DNA of 64,000 nt from Ancylobacter tetraedralis (GCF_014195655.1 NZ_JACICD010000007.1:62001-126000), one strand, 5' to 3'; shown: positions 53,942 through 62,014, counted from the first letter of the stretch. Translations and numbers: made by a program. Notes: generated from the sequence alone by a model not told the origin.

Positions 53942-54889
53942 ATGGAAGACGTTGCCATTATCGGCACCGGGTTCATCGGCAGGGCCTGGGCCATCAGCCA
54001 CGCACGGGCGGGCAATTCCGTGCGGCTGTGGGACCAGGACGCCGCCGCCACCGGCCGTGCCAAGGACTACATCGCCGGCCTGCTGCCCGATCTCCTCAAA
54101 AATGACCTGCTGAACGGGCAGGCGCCCGACGCCGTGCTGGCCCGCATCCAGCCGGTGGAGAGCCTGGAGGCGGCGGTGGCTGGCGTCAGCTACGTGCAGG
54201 AGAACACCTTCGAGCGGCTCGACGTGAAGATCGCCATCTTCCAGCGGCTGGACAGCGCGACGCCGGCGGACGCGGTGATCGCCTCCTCGACCTCGGCGCT
54301 GTTGCCCTCCGCCTTCACCGAGGGGCTGGTCGGGCGCGCCCGCTGCCTCGTCGCCCATCCCATCAACCCGCCTTATGTCATCCCGGCCGCCGAACTCGTG
54401 CCGGCCCCCTGGACCTCGCCCGAGACGGTGGAGCGGGCCGCGCGCATCCTCACGGAGATCGGGCAGAAGCCGATCGTCATGAAGCGCGAGATCGACGGCT
54501 TCGTCATGAACCGGCTGCAGGGCGCCATTCTGGAGGAGGCGTTCCGGCTGGTCGCCGATGGCTACGCTTCGGTCGAGGATGTCGATATCGGCATTCGCGA
54601 CGGACTGGCGCTGCGCTGGTCCTTCATGGGTCCGTTCGAGACCATCGACCTGAACGCGCCGGGCGGGGTGCGCGACTATGTCGAGCGCTATCAGGGCCTG
54701 TATCGCGGCCTCTTCGCCAGCATGATGCGCCGCGTGGAATGGGACGGCCCGGTCATCGAGGAAATCGCGCGCGACCGCCGCGCGGCGCTGCCGGCCGACC
54801 AGTTGCAGCAGCGACAGGAATGGCGCGACCGCCGCCTCATGGCACTGATCGCCCACAAGAACCGCGCCGACCGCGATATCGGCGCCTGA
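53942..54889 (+). CDS. 3-hydroxyacyl-CoA dehydrogenase-fold NAD-dependent 3-hydroxyacid dehydrogenase
   Basis: A 315-aa enzyme of the L-gulonate 3-dehydrogenase / L-carnitine dehydrogenase branch. NAD site IIGTGFIGRAWA (G8-x-G10-x-x-G13) with D33-like aspartate in RLWDQD; catalytic-type block CLVAHPINPPYVIPAAELVPAP (His in AHP near 137), and IDGFVMNRLQGAILEEAFRLV. These enzymes oxidise a free 3-hydroxy acid to the 3-keto acid, unlike CoA-ester dehydrogenases. It is 68 nt after the permease and directly before a BKACE gene, which would cleave the resulting beta-keto acid. The substrate is inferred to be a sugar-derived 3-hydroxy acid; carnitine is the main alternative. Confidence 0.85.
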   Translation: MEDVAIIGTGFIGRAWAISHARAGNSVRLWDQDAAATGRAKDYIAGLLPDLLKNDLLNGQAPDAVLARIQPVESLEAAVAGVSYVQENTFERLDVKIAIFQRLDSATPADAVIASSTSALLPSAFTEGLVGRARCLVAHPINPPYVIPAAELVPAPWTSPETVERAARILTEIGQKPIVMKREIDGFVMNRLQGAILEEAFRLVADGYASVEDVDIGIRDGLALRWSFMGPFETIDLNAPGGVRDYVERYQGLYRGLFASMMRRVEWDGPVIEEIARDRRAALPADQLQQRQEWRDRRLMALIAHKNRADRDIGA

Positions 54890-54918
54890 GAACGATACCC
54901 AGCACAAGGAAACATGCC

Positions 54919-55857
54919 ATGAGCAAGCCGGGACCGCGCAAGGTCATCATCACCTGCGCCGTGACGGGCGCCATCCACACGCCCTCCATGTCGCCCTACC
55001 TGCCGATCACGCCGCAACAGATCATCGACGACGCGCTCGGCGCCGCCGAGGCTGGAGCGGCCATTCTCCACCTGCATGCCCGCAACCCCGAGACCGGCAA
55101 GCCCGACCAGACGGTCGAGGGTTTCATGCGCTTCCTGCCGCAGATCAAGCAGGCGACCAACGCCGCGCTGAACCTGACCAGCGGCGGCAGCCCCTATATG
55201 CGGGTGGAAGAGCGCGTGCTGCCGGCGCAGATGCTCAAGCCGGAAGTTGCCTCGCTGAACATGGGCTCCATCAATTTCGGCCTGTTCCACCTGCTCGACA
55301 AGTACAAGGAATTCAAGTTCGACTGGGAGCGCGAGCATCTGGAGGCGACGCGGGACCTTGTTTTCCGCAACTCGTTCAAAGACATCGAGTTCATTCTTCG
55401 CACCTGCTACGAGAACAATACGCGCTTCGAGTTCGAGTGCTACGACATCGCCCATCTCTACAATCTCGCGCATTTCGCCGAGCGGGGCCTCGTCAAGCCG
55501 CCCTTCTTCGTGCAGTCGGTATTCGGCATTCTTGGCGGCATCGGCACCCATCCCGAGGACGTGCAGCACATGAAGCGCACGGCGGACCGGCTGTTCGGCG
55601 ACGCCTATCGCTGGTCGGTGCTCGGCGCCGGCGCGAGCCAGCTGCGCATCGCGGCGCAAGCGGCGGCGCTGGGTGGCAATGTGCGCGTGGGGCTTGAGGA
55701 TTCGCTGTGGGCCGGCCGCGGCAAGCTGGCGACCTCCAGCGCCGATCAGGTGCGGCTGGTGCGCCAGATGATCGAGGGGCTGGGGCTGGAGATCGCGACG
55801 CCGGACGAGGCGCGGCAGATCCTCGAACTGAAGGGTCCGGGCGCGGTCAATTTCTGA
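54919..55857 (+). CDS. Beta-keto acid cleavage enzyme (BKACE, DUF849 family)
   Basis: A 312-aa TIM-barrel zinc enzyme. VIITCAVTGAIHTPSMSPYLPITPQQI near residues 9-35, the zinc pair H51 and H53 in LHLHARNPETG, NLTSGGSPYMRVEER, FEFECYDIAHLYNLAHF, and VQSVFGILGGIG near 195. BKACE enzymes react a 3-keto acid with acetyl-CoA to give acetoacetate and the shortened acyl-CoA. Known substrates include 3-keto-5-aminohexanoate, dehydrocarnitine and, as I recall from published work, 2-deoxy-3-keto-ribonate. Last gene of the ABC operon; it pairs with the dehydrogenase just upstream. Start ATG 54919 with AAGGAAACATGCC upstream. Confidence 0.9.
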   Translation: MSKPGPRKVIITCAVTGAIHTPSMSPYLPITPQQIIDDALGAAEAGAAILHLHARNPETGKPDQTVEGFMRFLPQIKQATNAALNLTSGGSPYMRVEERVLPAQMLKPEVASLNMGSINFGLFHLLDKYKEFKFDWEREHLEATRDLVFRNSFKDIEFILRTCYENNTRFEFECYDIAHLYNLAHFAERGLVKPPFFVQSVFGILGGIGTHPEDVQHMKRTADRLFGDAYRWSVLGAGASQLRIAAQAAALGGNVRVGLEDSLWAGRGKLATSSADQVRLVRQMIEGLGLEIATPDEARQILELKGPGAVNF

Positions 55858-55881
55858 TCGGTGTCCTTTCGGCACGAAAAA

Positions 55882-55906
55882 CCCGCCGGGCATCCGTCCC
55901 GGCGGG
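55882..55906 (-). terminator. Terminator of the GFA-family gene
   Basis: Nine-bp stem CCCGCCGGG/CCCGGCGGG with a 7-nt loop; on the minus strand it is followed by TTTTTC. It sits between convergent genes and may also help to end the BKACE transcript. Confidence 0.75.
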
Positions 55907-55992
55907 CCGTGTCTGCAAGTCTCGCCGCACGGTTGCGGGCGCGGGCGACCCGCGCGCCGCTCCGTTCTTGAGACGGCTCGCCTCGAGGCGGC

Positions 55993-56400
55993 TCATTCCT
56001 CGAAGCGGCTGGTCTCGAATCGGCTCGTGGAGTCGCGATCGCGATCGTAATGCCGGGCCAGCGGAAAGGGCGGCAGCCAGGATTCGCGCCGGACGACCCA
56101 GCTCTCATAGGTCGGCCGCAGCTGGTCGGGCGCGTCGAGCGCGCCGAGATGCACCTCGATCTCGTCGCCGTGACGCGCGAAGACCGGTGAGCCGCAGGTG
56201 GGACAGAAGAAGCGCCCGGCATAGTCGCGGGTTTCGCCTTCTACCGTCACCGCGTCCTGCGGGAAGATGGCGGCGGCATAGAACAGCGCACCGTGATGCT
56301 TGCGGCAATCGAGGCAATGGCAGATGCCGACCCGGTAGGGCCGGCCCGTCGCCACCATCCGCACCTTGCCGCACAGGCAGCCGCCCGTGACGTGTTCCAT
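55993..56400 (-). CDS. GFA/CENP-V domain zinc protein
   Basis: A 135-aa protein with the GFA cysteine pattern: C8 and C10 in GGCLCGKV, C27, C29 and C32 in GICHCLDCRKHHG, and C66 and C69 in FFCPTCGS, which build two zinc sites. The founding member was named glutathione-dependent formaldehyde-activating enzyme, but most relatives have no proven activity. The C-terminus ends in a repetitive STSRFETSRFEE, from imperfect 15-bp repeats around 55975-56030. Start ATG 56400. A separate transcript from the neighbouring catabolic genes is likely. Confidence 0.85.
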   Translation of the reverse strand: MEHVTGGCLCGKVRMVATGRPYRVGICHCLDCRKHHGALFYAAAIFPQDAVTVEGETRDYAGRFFCPTCGSPVFARHGDEIEVHLGALDAPDQLRPTYESWVVRRESWLPPFPLARHYDRDRDSTSRFETSRFEE

Positions 56401-56551
56401 GCCCCGCCTCCTCCCGCTCCGGAACGACGAGGCGCCATCTTGGCCAGATCGCGCGCCGCTGGCCAGAGCCCATGCCGCGAGGAGGGGTAGGGACGGTCCC
56501 CGTGGGAGACCGTCCGCAGCGCCGGGAGGGTTTGGCTGCCGTGCGACCCGG

Positions 56552-57301
56552 TCAGACGGGGCAATAGGCGAAGGGGCGGATCGGCGAGCCGGAACCCTCA
56601 AAGATGTTGAGCGGCGCGGCGACGAACAGGAAGCGGGGCGACACCTGTTCGAGGTTGCGCAGCATTTCGATGATCAGGATGTCATGCGGCAACCAGCTCT
56701 TCATGTGGCCGGGATTGTTCTGCGGCACGCCGTCGATGATCGCCGTCTCGGCGGCGACGGTGTCCGTCGCGACCGCTTTCACCTTGCGCTCGCGGAAGAA
56801 CTCGCAGGCGTCTTCCGACATGCCGGGCGCGTTGAGCACATACCATTGCGCGCGGGCATCCGTGCGCCAGTAGCGCTGCATCCAGCCGTAGTTGACGACG
56901 GCGATTTCGCCCTCGCCGACCGCGATGCCGGTGCGCTCCTCGACCCCGCGCAGGTCCTCGGCGGTGATGAGCTGGCCCGGCTTCAGGTCGCGGTCGCTGA
57001 AATCATAGAGCACCGCGGTGGCGATCAGGTGATCGGGCGAGAAGGTGTCGATGGTGCGGTCCATGCGATCGGGGAGCATGTGGGCGGGCGCGTCGACATG
57101 CGCGCCGGTGTGCTCGGCCATCATGATCGCCTGGCAATAATAGCCATCATGCTCATGGGTGACGGCCTTGTCGATCGTCAGATGCGGGTGGGTCGGCCAG
57201 CGCGGAATGCCGCGTTCGAGAAGAGGGGCCAGATCGACCACCCGCATCCGCTTCAGGGCCGACAGAAGCTGGTCGATAGTCGGCTTATCTACCGCGTTCA
57301 A
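56552..57301 (-). CDS. Cyclase-family (kynurenine formamidase-like) metal hydrolase
   Basis: A 249-aa protein of the cyclase superfamily with the metal site H-x-G-x-H-x-D-x-P-x-H: HTGAHVDAPAH, giving H64, H68, D70 and H74. The start is set to TTG at 57301 because GGGAGGAAGAA lies directly upstream and no ATG matches; the longer frame lacks homology. Relatives hydrolyse N-formylkynurenine, isatin or lactone-like compounds. Divergent from the SMP-30 operon and sharing its operator region, so it probably works on the same substrate class. The exact reaction is unknown. Confidence 0.83.
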   Translation of the reverse strand: MNAVDKPTIDQLLSALKRMRVVDLAPLLERGIPRWPTHPHLTIDKAVTHEHDGYYCQAIMMAEHTGAHVDAPAHMLPDRMDRTIDTFSPDHLIATAVLYDFSDRDLKPGQLITAEDLRGVEERTGIAVGEGEIAVVNYGWMQRYWRTDARAQWYVLNAPGMSEDACEFFRERKVKAVATDTVAAETAIIDGVPQNNPGHMKSWLPHDILIIEMLRNLEQVSPRFLFVAAPLNIFEGSGSPIRPFAYCPV

Positions 57302-57416
57302 TTCTTCCTCCCAGGTGTTTGTGGCGTGCCCTTTGGGCGGGCCGCTCCGGCGGCTCTTCGGAGCCGCAGCGCGAGAGAAGCATGGGGCCGGCGCGAGCGT
57401 CAATGATCAATGATTG

Positions 57417-57439
57417 ATCTGTGATCACATATCTTGACA
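57417..57439 (+). promoter_or_regulatory. GntR-type operator plus -35 of the SMP-30 operon
   Basis: ATCTGTGATCAC at 57417-57428, containing the 10-bp palindrome TGTGATCACA (57420-57429), followed 4 bp later by TTGACA (57434-57439). Core sequence, orientation and nearness to TTGACA match the site at 48763-48800 upstream of the ABC operon. It lies between the divergent cyclase gene and the SMP-30 gene and could control both. Confidence 0.7.
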
Positions 57440-57513
57440 GCCTCCGGGCTTTTGCCGAAGGTGGTGGCAACGCGGGGAAAAACCCGTGCAGTGACGTTCT
57501 GGGAGGAACGACG

Positions 57514-58416
57514 ATGGTGGATATCCGGCTTCTGGTGGATTCGAAGAACCACCTGGGCGAAGGCCCGCTCTGGGATGTCGAGGAGCAGCGCCTCTACTGG
57601 ATCGACAGTTCCGCATCCGAGATCTGGAGCGCCCGCGAGGATGGCTCCGACGTGAAACTCTACTACGTGCCGACCCATATCGGCTCCATGGCCCTGCGCG
57701 AGAAGGGTGGCGCGGTTCTGGCGCTGGCCAACGGCTTCAGCCTGTATGATTTCCGCAGCCAGCGCCTGACCCATATCGGCGACCCGGAAGCGGACGAGCC
57801 GGAGAACCGGCTCAATGACGGCAAGGTGGACCGTCGCGGCCGTTTTCTTGCCGGCTACATGTCCTATGACCATGATCGCTTCGACGCCAATCGCGGCCAG
57901 CGCCCCGTGCGCAATTCCGCGCTCTACCGGCTCGACCCGGACCTGTCGATCACCCGGCTGGAAAGCGGCATCAAATGCTCGAACGGGCCGTGCTGGAGCC
58001 CGGACGACCGCACCTTCTACTTCTGCGATTCCTACGACGACATGATGTATGCCTATGACTACGACATCGAGACGGGCAGCCTCTCCAACCGGCGCGACTT
58101 CGCCTCGAACCGGCAATATCCCGGCACGTTCGACGGCTCGACGGTCGATGCGGAAGGCTACATCTGGAACGCCCATGTCTTCGGCGGCCGCATCATCCGC
58201 TACGCGCCCGATGGCAGCATCGACCGCGAGATCGAGTTTCCGGTGCGCAACCTCACCTCCGTGATGTTCGGCGGCAAGGATCTCGACATCCTCTACGTCA
58301 CCTCGATGGGCCGGCCGATCAAGGGCGTGCCGCAGCGCGAGGCGCATGCCGGCGGGGTGTTCGCAGTGCATGGCCTCGGCGTGAAGGGCCTGCCCGAGCC
58401 GCGTTTCGGCGGCTGA
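57514..58416 (+). CDS. SMP-30/gluconolactonase-family lactonase
   Basis: A 300-aa six-bladed beta-propeller metal-dependent lactonase. Metal ligands expected in this family are visible: E16 in LGEGPLW, an asparagine in RLNDGKVD near 100, an asparagine in SNGPCWSPDD near 152 and an aspartate in FDGSTVDAEGYIWNAH near 204. Start ATG 57514 with GGGAGGAACGACG upstream. Members open sugar lactones (glucono-, arabino-, xylono-lactone). Together with the ribose-type transporter this points to an oxidised sugar as intermediate. Confidence 0.9.
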   Translation: MVDIRLLVDSKNHLGEGPLWDVEEQRLYWIDSSASEIWSAREDGSDVKLYYVPTHIGSMALREKGGAVLALANGFSLYDFRSQRLTHIGDPEADEPENRLNDGKVDRRGRFLAGYMSYDHDRFDANRGQRPVRNSALYRLDPDLSITRLESGIKCSNGPCWSPDDRTFYFCDSYDDMMYAYDYDIETGSLSNRRDFASNRQYPGTFDGSTVDAEGYIWNAHVFGGRIIRYAPDGSIDREIEFPVRNLTSVMFGGKDLDILYVTSMGRPIKGVPQREAHAGGVFAVHGLGVKGLPEPRFGG

Positions 58417-58569
58417 TGCCGGCAGGAGCGCCGCCCCGCCGCGCACGGCGCTCCTCATCGATCCCTACGATCCCAAGCGCCTCACGGTGCCGCCGGACGC
58501 AGCCGGCGTTCCCATCGTCGCGGGCGTGATCGGTTTCCCCCGCGCGCTGGCCCGGTTTCGAGGAAAAAC

Positions 58570-59607
58570 ATGTCGCATGTGCGGATCCGCACGGAAGGTC
58601 TGGCCGGGCGCATCACGCTGGCGCGGCCTGAGGCCCTGAATGCGCTGACCCATGAAATGTGCCTCGCCATCGCGGCGGCGCTGGAGGCCTGGCGCGCGGA
58701 TGATGCCGTTCGCCTCGTGATCATCGACGGGCAGGGCGAGCGGGCCTTCTGCGCCGGCGGTGATGTGGTGCGCATCTGCCGTGCCGCCGCGATGGGCGAT
58801 CCGGGTGTGGGTCATGCTTTCTGGCGCGACGAATACCGGATGAATGTCGCGCTGGCGGAATATCCCAAGCCGGTCGTCGCCTTCCTGCAGGGCATCGTGC
58901 TCGGCGGCGGGGTCGGCATCGGCTGCCATGTGTCCCATCGCATCGTCGGCGAGACGACACGGCTGGCGATGCCGGAAGTCGGCATCGGCCTCATTCCCGA
59001 TGTCGGCGGCACGCGGCTCTTGTCGCGCGCGCCGCATCGGCTGGGGGAATATCTCGGGCTCACCGGTCTGCGGATGGGGCCGGGCGATGCGATCCGCACC
59101 GGCTTTGCCGATTGTCTGGTGCCGGAGCGGGCATGGGAGGCGCTCGCCGCCGTGCTGGCGGCCACCGGCGACGTCGGGCTGATCGCCGCCGCCGCCGTGC
59201 CGGCTCTCGACAGCCCGCTCCATGAGGCGGGGGCGGAGATCGAGCAGGCGTTTGCCGGCCCGGACATACCCGCGATCCTGGCCGCGCTGCGGGCGAGCGA
59301 CGCGCGCTGGGCACGCGAAGGAGCGGAGGCGATGGGGCGCAACTCGCCGCTGGCCATGGCGTGCACCTTGGTGCTGCTGCGCAGCCTGCCGGCCATGGCG
59401 GACCTGCGTGTCGCGCTGACGCGGGAGTTCCGCGTCACCTGGCGATCCGTGCTGCCGGACCTCACCGACTTCGTCGAGGGCGTGCGCGCCCAGATCATCG
59501 ACAAGGACCGCCAGCCGAAATGGCGCCATGCCACGCCGGCCGACGTTCCCGCCATCGAGGTCGCGGCGCTGATCGCCAGCCTCGGCCACGATGAACTTCT
59601 GCTGTGA
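58570..59607 (+). CDS. Enoyl-CoA hydratase/isomerase family protein, 3-hydroxyisobutyryl-CoA hydrolase-like
   Basis: A 345-aa crotonase-fold protein. Oxyanion-hole blocks AFCAGGDVVRI (60-70) and GIVLGGGVGIG (about 108-118); the block MPEVGIGLIPDVGGTRLLSR with its glutamate is closest to 3-hydroxyisobutyryl-CoA hydrolases (IGLFPDVGG type), as is the length, which is about 80 residues longer than plain hydratases. It would hydrolyse a 3-hydroxyacyl- or 2,3-dihydroxyacyl-CoA. In the proposed pathway it releases glycerate (or similar) from the acyl-CoA made by BKACE. Preceded by GAGGAAAAAC. Confidence 0.85.
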   Translation: MSHVRIRTEGLAGRITLARPEALNALTHEMCLAIAAALEAWRADDAVRLVIIDGQGERAFCAGGDVVRICRAAAMGDPGVGHAFWRDEYRMNVALAEYPKPVVAFLQGIVLGGGVGIGCHVSHRIVGETTRLAMPEVGIGLIPDVGGTRLLSRAPHRLGEYLGLTGLRMGPGDAIRTGFADCLVPERAWEALAAVLAATGDVGLIAAAAVPALDSPLHEAGAEIEQAFAGPDIPAILAALRASDARWAREGAEAMGRNSPLAMACTLVLLRSLPAMADLRVALTREFRVTWRSVLPDLTDFVEGVRAQIIDKDRQPKWRHATPADVPAIEVAALIASLGHDELLL

Positions 59608-59671
59608 ACGAACAAGTGCCGGCTGCCGGGGGTTCCCGGCGCGCAGGCGAATAAACAAGGGAGTGGGCGAC

Positions 59672-60439
59672 ATGGATCTAGGACTGACGGGCGCCAGAGT
59701 CATCGTGACGGCGGGCGCGGCCGGTATCGGACGGGCCATCATTGACGGGTTTCTGAGGGAAGGTGCCCGGGTCGCGACCTGTGACATCGACGAGGCGGCG
59801 CTGGCCACCCTCCCGCCCGGCGTGCATGCCGAGATGGTTGACGTCGCCGACGAGGCCCGCTTCACCGCCTTCATCGACGGGGCCATCGAGGCGCTCGGCG
59901 GCCTGGACTGCCTCGTCAACAATGCGGGCATTGCCGGGCCGACCGGGCGGGTGGAGGATATTCATCCCGCCGACTGGCGCCGCACCATCGACATCGTGCT
60001 CACCAGCCAGTTCCTGGCCGTCTCCCGCTCGGTCGCGGCGCTGCGCGAAAGCGCCAACCCATCCATCGCCAACCTGTCCTCGGTGGCCGGCCGGCTCGGC
60101 TTCGGCATGCGCACCCCCTATGCCGCCGCCAAATGGGGTGTGGTGGGACTGACCCAATCGCTGGCCATCGAACTCGGCGACTATGGAATCCGCGTCAACG
60201 CCATCATGCCCGGGCTCGTGGCCGGTGACCGGCAGCGGCGCGTGCTGGAGGCCAAGGCACAGCAGAAGGGCCTGTCCTTCGGCGAGGTTGAGGCCCAGGC
60301 CTTCCAGTACACCTCGATCAAGGATTACGTGCCGCCGGAGGCCATCGCCGACCAGATCCTGTTCCTCGCCTCCGAGCATGGCCGGCTCATTTCCGGCCAG
60401 TCGCTCTCCGTCTGCGGCGGCATCCGCATGCTGGCGTGA
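59672..60439 (+). CDS. Short-chain dehydrogenase/reductase
   Basis: A 255-aa classical SDR: cofactor motif TAGAAGIG (T13 to G20), D38/D40 in ATCDIDE suggesting NAD preference, NNAG near 83, catalytic S136/S137, Y150 and K154 (YAAAKWG), C-terminal LISGQSLSVCGGIRML. Oxidises a hydroxyl group of a sugar or polyol in this context. It may be the sugar C1 dehydrogenase that makes the lactone for the SMP-30 enzyme, or an alternative 3-dehydrogenase. Start ATG 59672; 64 bp after the hydrolase gene in the same operon. Confidence 0.9.
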   Translation: MDLGLTGARVIVTAGAAGIGRAIIDGFLREGARVATCDIDEAALATLPPGVHAEMVDVADEARFTAFIDGAIEALGGLDCLVNNAGIAGPTGRVEDIHPADWRRTIDIVLTSQFLAVSRSVAALRESANPSIANLSSVAGRLGFGMRTPYAAAKWGVVGLTQSLAIELGDYGIRVNAIMPGLVAGDRQRRVLEAKAQQKGLSFGEVEAQAFQYTSIKDYVPPEAIADQILFLASEHGRLISGQSLSVCGGIRMLA

Positions 60440-60958
60440 GGCCGGGCGGGCAGGGGCGCCGCCCTGAGAGCCCCGCCCCCACACCGTGATCGCCGCGAGG
60501 ATCCCCCCGCGGTGATGCAGCCCTCTGCGCGGTCGGCATTCTCAGGCGGTGGGTACGTTATCGCTCTGGGTCGATCCGTGAGATTATTTGGCGGGATCTC
60601 GCGAGGTTTCGCGGGATATAGCGAGACGGGAGCTACCCTTCGCCCGATTGGCGGTGCCGTCGACACGATCCCGCAGGCGCTTCCAGAGGGCATAGGCGGC
60701 CGTCCGGGAGGACGTGCGCGGAGCACCGAAGAGACGCCTGCTTTCCGTAAGGATGGTGGCCATCTCGACAGGCTGAAGCGCCGGGATGAACCGCCCCGAG
60801 TTTTCGAGACGCTTTCGGCTTTAACTTTGTGCTGGCGTTCGAACTCGACGGGCGACAGCATCCCGTTCCGTGCGTGCGGATGGGGTCAAGCGGTTCGCTC
60901 TCCCCGTTTGTCAGGCCCGAGTTGCGGGCCAGAGGCGGGTAGGCTGGCATCCCGGCGT
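60440..60958. other. 519-bp spacer carrying a transposase remnant
   Basis: Beyond the IS3-type remnant listed separately, no gene is seen. Around 60590-60630 a GC-rich stretch with repeats of the GCGGGAT/GCGAG kind occurs (GGCGGGATCTCGCGAGGTTTCGCGGGATATAGCG region), containing a small palindrome ATCTCGCGAG. The spacer marks the end of the sugar-like catabolic regulon. Confidence 0.5.
60780..60890 (-). pseudogene. C-terminal remnant of an IS3-family transposase (OrfB)
   Basis: The minus-strand translation gives RNGMLSPVEFERQHKVKA followed by ESVSKTRGGSS. The R-x-G-M-L-S-P-V-E-F-E-R block is the usual extreme C-terminus of IS3-group OrfB transposases. A stop (TGA) lies immediately upstream in frame, so only about 30 codons remain. 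No inverted repeats or target duplication were found. It shows past IS activity at this junction. Confidence 0.6.
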
Positions 60959-61849
60959 TCAACTTGAAGCTTGCGCTTCCTCGAGGAGCCAATGCGCAAA
61001 AGCCTGTACTGGACCGTCACTCAGTCGGATGGGCTCCGGCAGGATGAGGCAAAAGGTCTTGGAGATCGACTGACCGTCAGGCCAAGGCGAAACCAGGCGA
61101 CCTTCTGCCAACTGGGTTTCAATATAAAGACGCGGCACCAGCGCGACCCCGAGGCCGGCGAGCGCAGCCTCGATCAGCATGGCGTGCAGATCGTATCGCG
61201 CGCCGATCGCCGGGTTGGTCAGCGTGATCCCGGTATCCTCGGCATAGAGCTGCCAGGCATCCGGGTTCTGGCGGCGATGAAGGCGCGGTAGTGCGTCGAG
61301 GGCCGTCGCCGGGTTCAGCCCCGCGATCAGCGCTGGATGGCAGACAGGAACCAGCACTTCATGCAGCAGGCGGTGCGTCCGCATTCCTGTCCAGGCGGGA
61401 TGCTCGAAATGGATGGCGGCGTCGAACCCGCTCCCGGAGAGAATGAAGGGCTCCATCCGCTCGGTTAGATGCAAGGTGATGTTTGGGTGTCGTGACTGAA
61501 ACCGCTTCAGGCGCGGGATGAGCCAGCGGGTGGCAAAGGTCGGCAGAGTGGCGATGTCGAGGCTCGCGCCGTCCTCTGGCTGGCCCATCAGATAGCGGCT
61601 GTCGTGTTCCAGACGGTCGAGCGTCTCGCGAACCTGCGCCGCATAACGCGCGCCGTTCGGCCGGAGCCGCACGCGATTGCCGATCCGCTCGAACAGTGTG
61701 ACACCGAGAAAGGCTTCCAGCCGGCCGATCTGGCGGCTGATCGCTCCTTCGGTGAGGGCGAGTTCGTCCGCTGCCCGCGCGAAGCTGCCATAACGGGCCG
61801 CCGCCTCGAATGCCATGAGCGCGGAATGACTGGGAATCTTGCGGCGCAT
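60959..61849 (-). CDS. LysR-family transcriptional regulator (GcvA-like)
   Basis: A 296-aa LTTR. wHTH at residues 1-60 (IPSHSALMAFEAAARYGSFARAADELALTEGAISRQIGRLEAFLGVTLFERIGNRVRLRPNG), then a periplasmic-binding-like effector domain (LDIATLPTFATRWLIPRLKRFQSRHPNITLHL; MLIEAALAGLGVALVPRLYIETQLAEGRLV). The GcvA-type block RWLIPRLxRFQ is visible. Divergent from the small operon at 62015-63753 and probably its activator; AT-rich sequence at 61880-61970 would hold the sites. Effector unknown. Confidence 0.92.
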   Translation of the reverse strand: MRRKIPSHSALMAFEAAARYGSFARAADELALTEGAISRQIGRLEAFLGVTLFERIGNRVRLRPNGARYAAQVRETLDRLEHDSRYLMGQPEDGASLDIATLPTFATRWLIPRLKRFQSRHPNITLHLTERMEPFILSGSGFDAAIHFEHPAWTGMRTHRLLHEVLVPVCHPALIAGLNPATALDALPRLHRRQNPDAWQLYAEDTGITLTNPAIGARYDLHAMLIEAALAGLGVALVPRLYIETQLAEGRLVSPWPDGQSISKTFCLILPEPIRLSDGPVQAFAHWLLEEAQASS

Positions 61850-62014
61850 GAGAGTCTCCCCGGCAACGACCGGAATGCGACCCCTTCATAATGATCTTTA
61901 GTCACTGAAGCATGACCCAATATCGTTATATAGCCGAACGTTGCGCGATTATCGTGATCAAACATCAATGAGAGATGAGCCGGTCGCCTCAAGCGACCGG
62001 CCAGGGATGGTCCG

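Noticed and set aside
51842-54889. Plus-strand frame of about 1000 codons overlapping the permease gene and in phase with the dehydrogenase
   Set aside because: Only the last 315 codons (from 53942) are protein-like. The upstream part is an Arg/Ala/His-rich shadow of the permease gene, so it is not a fusion.
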